From CAYOZL01 sp964408435 (GTDB taxonomy: Bacteria > Bdellovibrionota_C > UBA2361 > SZUA-149 > CAYOZL01): DNA of 23,920 nucleotides. Shown in pieces: positions 22,518-23,920 of this stretch (positions are counted from its first letter, which is position 1; each line of letters opens with the position of its first letter). The notes beneath the pieces are model-generated. The model was given only the letters and a program-made list of their open reading frames with translations. It had not been told where the DNA came from and did not search any database. The translations under genes were made by a program, and so were the position numbers. The DNA lies in contig CAYOZL010000036.1 of assembly GCA_964408435.1 (NCBI GenBank), positions 1 through 23,920 on the forward strand, in the 5' to 3' direction.

Positions 22518-23134
22518 GATCTTGCCCTAGGGGTCCATACAGCCAGTTTACGAGACGGGCCAGAGCCATACAGACTATAATCTATGACTTTATCAGCTTT
22601 ACCTTTCCAACTAGGGCCTAAAAGCTGGCAGATAGTGCCATTAGGACTTAAAAGACTCTTAGACAAGCTCAAAAATTGCTCCTGCATACCTAAAGCCCTC
22701 GAGCAGATAAGATCATAGCTACCATCCACATCTTCTAGTCTTGAATGAAGAAGCTCTACGTTATCTAGTCCCAACTTAGAGCACACCTCTTTTAAGAATA
22801 TTTGTCGCTTTTGCCTAGGCTCACAAAGAAAGAATCTCGTCTCAGGCTTTAATATTGCAAAGATAATACCTGGAAGCCCTGCCCCGCTACCAACATCCAA
22901 ACAGCTCCAGTAACTACTTAGCTCTTTTTCCATTAACAAAAAGGCTGCGTAAGAATCCTGAAAATGCCTCTCAATTAAGACCTCCTTGGAACCAGGTGAA
23001 ACCAAATCTATTTTATTATTCCACTTAATAAGAAGATCTAAATAGCTCTCCAATAAGTTAATATTGGCTGATGGCTCAGTATCTGGGCTTAAAAAGTCTC
23101 TAGTTTGTTCTAATAGATGTTTCACGTGAAACAT
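22514..23134 (-). CDS. rsmG: 16S rRNA (guanine-527-N7)-methyltransferase RsmG (GidB)
   Basis: A 206-residue class I SAM-dependent methyltransferase that makes m7G527 in 16S rRNA. YLDLLIKWNNKIDLVSPGS at 31-49 and ERHFQDSYAA at 55-64 are typical RsmG blocks; the SAM loop is LDVGSGAGLPGII at 79-91, and FFLCEPRQKRQIFLKEV follows as motif II. The length is normal. The ATG is preceded by AAGGTAGAG. Codons 1-6 (MFHVKH) are encoded by a perfect parS site, so the gene start and the ParB site share the same bases. It precedes parA and parB in the same direction, separated by a parS-rich spacer. Confidence 0.95.
   Translation of the reverse strand: MFHVKHLLEQTRDFLSPDTEPSANINLLESYLDLLIKWNNKIDLVSPGSKEVLIERHFQDSYAAFLLMEKELSSYWSCLDVGSGAGLPGIIFAILKPETRFFLCEPRQKRQIFLKEVCSKLGLDNVELLHSRLEDVDGSYDLICSRALGMQEQFLSLSKSLLSPNGTICQLLGPSWKGKADKVIDYSLYGSGPSRKLAVWTPRARS
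23118..23133. promoter_or_regulatory. parS centromere site 3, inside the rsmG start
   Basis: Third perfect TGTTTCACGTGAAACA. Read on the minus strand with its flanking A and T it gives ATG TTT CAC GTG AAA CAT, the first six codons of rsmG. Confidence 0.95.
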
Positions 23135-23271
23135 CTCTACCTTGTAAGGAAAAGTTAGACAATTAGAATCCTAAAGAATAATGTTTAAAAAGATAAAGCG
23201 AATATAGAAACAAGTGCATATAAAGGGCCACACTAAAAGAACGATACTAAAAGAAGTACACTGAGAAACTT

Positions 23272-23661
23272 ATGCATAGAACATACAAAATACTAGCAAT
23301 CATACTTATTGTTATCCTAAGTACTTTAGCATGCAACAAGCCTAAAGAAAGAATAAATATAAAGCCCTGGAAAAGCTTAAAGCTATACGAGCCTGCACAA
23401 AAAGAATACAAGGGACTATTGAGTGTAGATTTTAAAGACACTCCACTGTCTACCGCACTTCAAATAATCTCTGAACATTCTGGTAAGTCAATATTAATAG
23501 ATGAGGATATCGCTAAAATAAAAATTACATTTAGAAAAATTGATTCTTCTCCTGAAAGCATAATAGATGCTCTTTGTAGTAATAATAACTTAAACAAAAA
23601 TGAAGTTAGTAAAAGTATGATAATATTATCTAAAGAGATAGAGCGCCTGGAACCTCAATAA
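23272..23661 (+). CDS. Small STN-domain (secretin/TonB N-terminal) lipoprotein
   Basis: A 129-residue protein. The leader MHRTYK plus a hydrophobic run ends in STLAC (C21), a somewhat imperfect lipobox. Residues about 49-110 match the STN fold found at the N-terminus of secretins and TonB-dependent transducers: LLSVDFKDTPLSTALQIIS, then GKSILIDEDIAKIKITFRK, then SPESIIDALC. No secretin barrel follows, so this is a free STN module. It may work in the periplasm with the pilus secretin or another outer-membrane channel; the only support is the nearby prepilin operon and the fold. It is divergent from rsmG across about 137 bases. A weak ribosome-binding site (GAG) precedes the ATG. Confidence 0.7.
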   Translation: MHRTYKILAIILIVILSTLACNKPKERINIKPWKSLKLYEPAQKEYKGLLSVDFKDTPLSTALQIISEHSGKSILIDEDIAKIKITFRKIDSSPESIIDALCSNNNLNKNEVSKSMIILSKEIERLEPQ

Positions 23662-23722
23662 AGAGAAAAGTCTTTAAATGATGAAGCTGAGAACCTTTTA
23701 AAAGCGTTAAAATCCTTAATAT

Positions 23723-23751
23723 TTGACAAAACCTATTTACTACCATATTAG
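23723..23751 (+). promoter_or_regulatory. Possible sigma70 promoter
   Basis: TTGACA at 23723-23728, a 17-base spacer and TATTAG at 23746-23751. Any transcript would run to the right, out of the window. It is one of the best -35 boxes in the region, but the -10 box is only a partial match. Confidence 0.35.
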
Positions 23752-23799
23752 TGCAGGATTGTTCTTTTAAATTCTTATACTAGAAAATTAACTCTATAG

Positions 23800-23819
23800 G
23801 CCTTAGCTTTTACTAAGGC
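23800..23819. terminator. Hairpin GCCTTAG/CTAAGGC, possible terminator or leader structure
   Basis: A perfect seven-pair stem with loop CTTTTA. No clear T-run follows on either strand (minus side: CTATAGAGTTAATTTT), so terminator function is only possible. It directly follows the TAG of the open minus-strand frame from the right edge. Confidence 0.35.
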
Positions 23820-23920
23820 TAATAGACTCCAAAAAGGATTTTAAGTGTGATGCCTAGAGATCTACTTTCTGCGCATTTCACTTTAACCGTTATGTAAGGT
23901 TTTAGTGGTGAAGTTTTATC

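Larger units (their letters stand above)
23662..23920. other. Right-end region without a confident gene
   Basis: About 260 bases. They contain a housekeeping-like promoter on the plus strand and a 7-pair hairpin. On the minus strand an open frame from the edge ends in TAG at 23819-23821 (last residues ITLKILFGVY), which could be the 3' end of a gene entering from the right, with the hairpin as its terminator. Promoter and partial gene are in conflict, so at most one reading may be right. Confidence 0.35.

Overview
The window is AT-rich DNA (by eye about one third G+C) from a Gram-negative bacterium. Lipoboxes, Sec signal peptides, type IV prepilins, LTxxQ periplasmic proteins and a secretin-type STN domain all imply two membranes. 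The rsmG-parA-parB block with perfect parS sites marks it as chromosomal. The prepilin set and surface proteins fit a deltaproteobacterial-grade or similar environmental lineage, but I cannot place it more precisely. No tRNA, rRNA, CRISPR array or transposase is visible.

Left part (1-6447). A very large secreted DUF11-type repeat protein runs off the left edge on the minus strand and is broken by one in-frame TAA just after its N-terminal segment. Then come a stand-alone Sfp/EntD-type phosphopantetheinyl transferase, a short HipA/HipT-like kinase without an adjacent partner, and a three-gene cassette: a DUF4157-like HExxH protein followed by two tandem paralogous lipoproteins.

Middle part (6594-15000). 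A SulP anion transporter is divergent from a compact envelope-sensing operon: Spy-like LTxxQ protein, ECF sigma factor, one-helix anti-sigma candidate, and a second anchored LTxxQ protein. The layout recalls CnrYXH-type metal or envelope-stress circuits. The sigma frame has no canonical start codon that would cover region 2. Next is a divergent katG/oxyR peroxide-defence pair with all key residues, a bidirectional terminator, a secreted protein of unknown function and a multi-pass membrane protein.

Right part (15125-23920). A minor-prepilin operon on the minus strand (PilV-, FimT/GspH-, PilW- and PilX-like, with a small unknown gene at each end) lies directly downstream of rsmG-parA-parB. Two features stand out. 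The PilV-like prepilin carries a 16-serine linker and a C-terminal eight-cysteine module that matches the somatomedin-B pattern. ParB carries a 138-residue N-terminal tail with no acidic residue and about 40 percent lysine, like histone H1 or AlgP/Hc-type tails. Three perfect parS palindromes flank or sit inside these genes, one of them forming the first codons of rsmG. A small STN-domain lipoprotein is encoded to the right.

The best candidates for undescribed biology are the SMB-tipped pilin, the histone-tailed ParB, and the DUF4157 plus twin-lipoprotein cassette.
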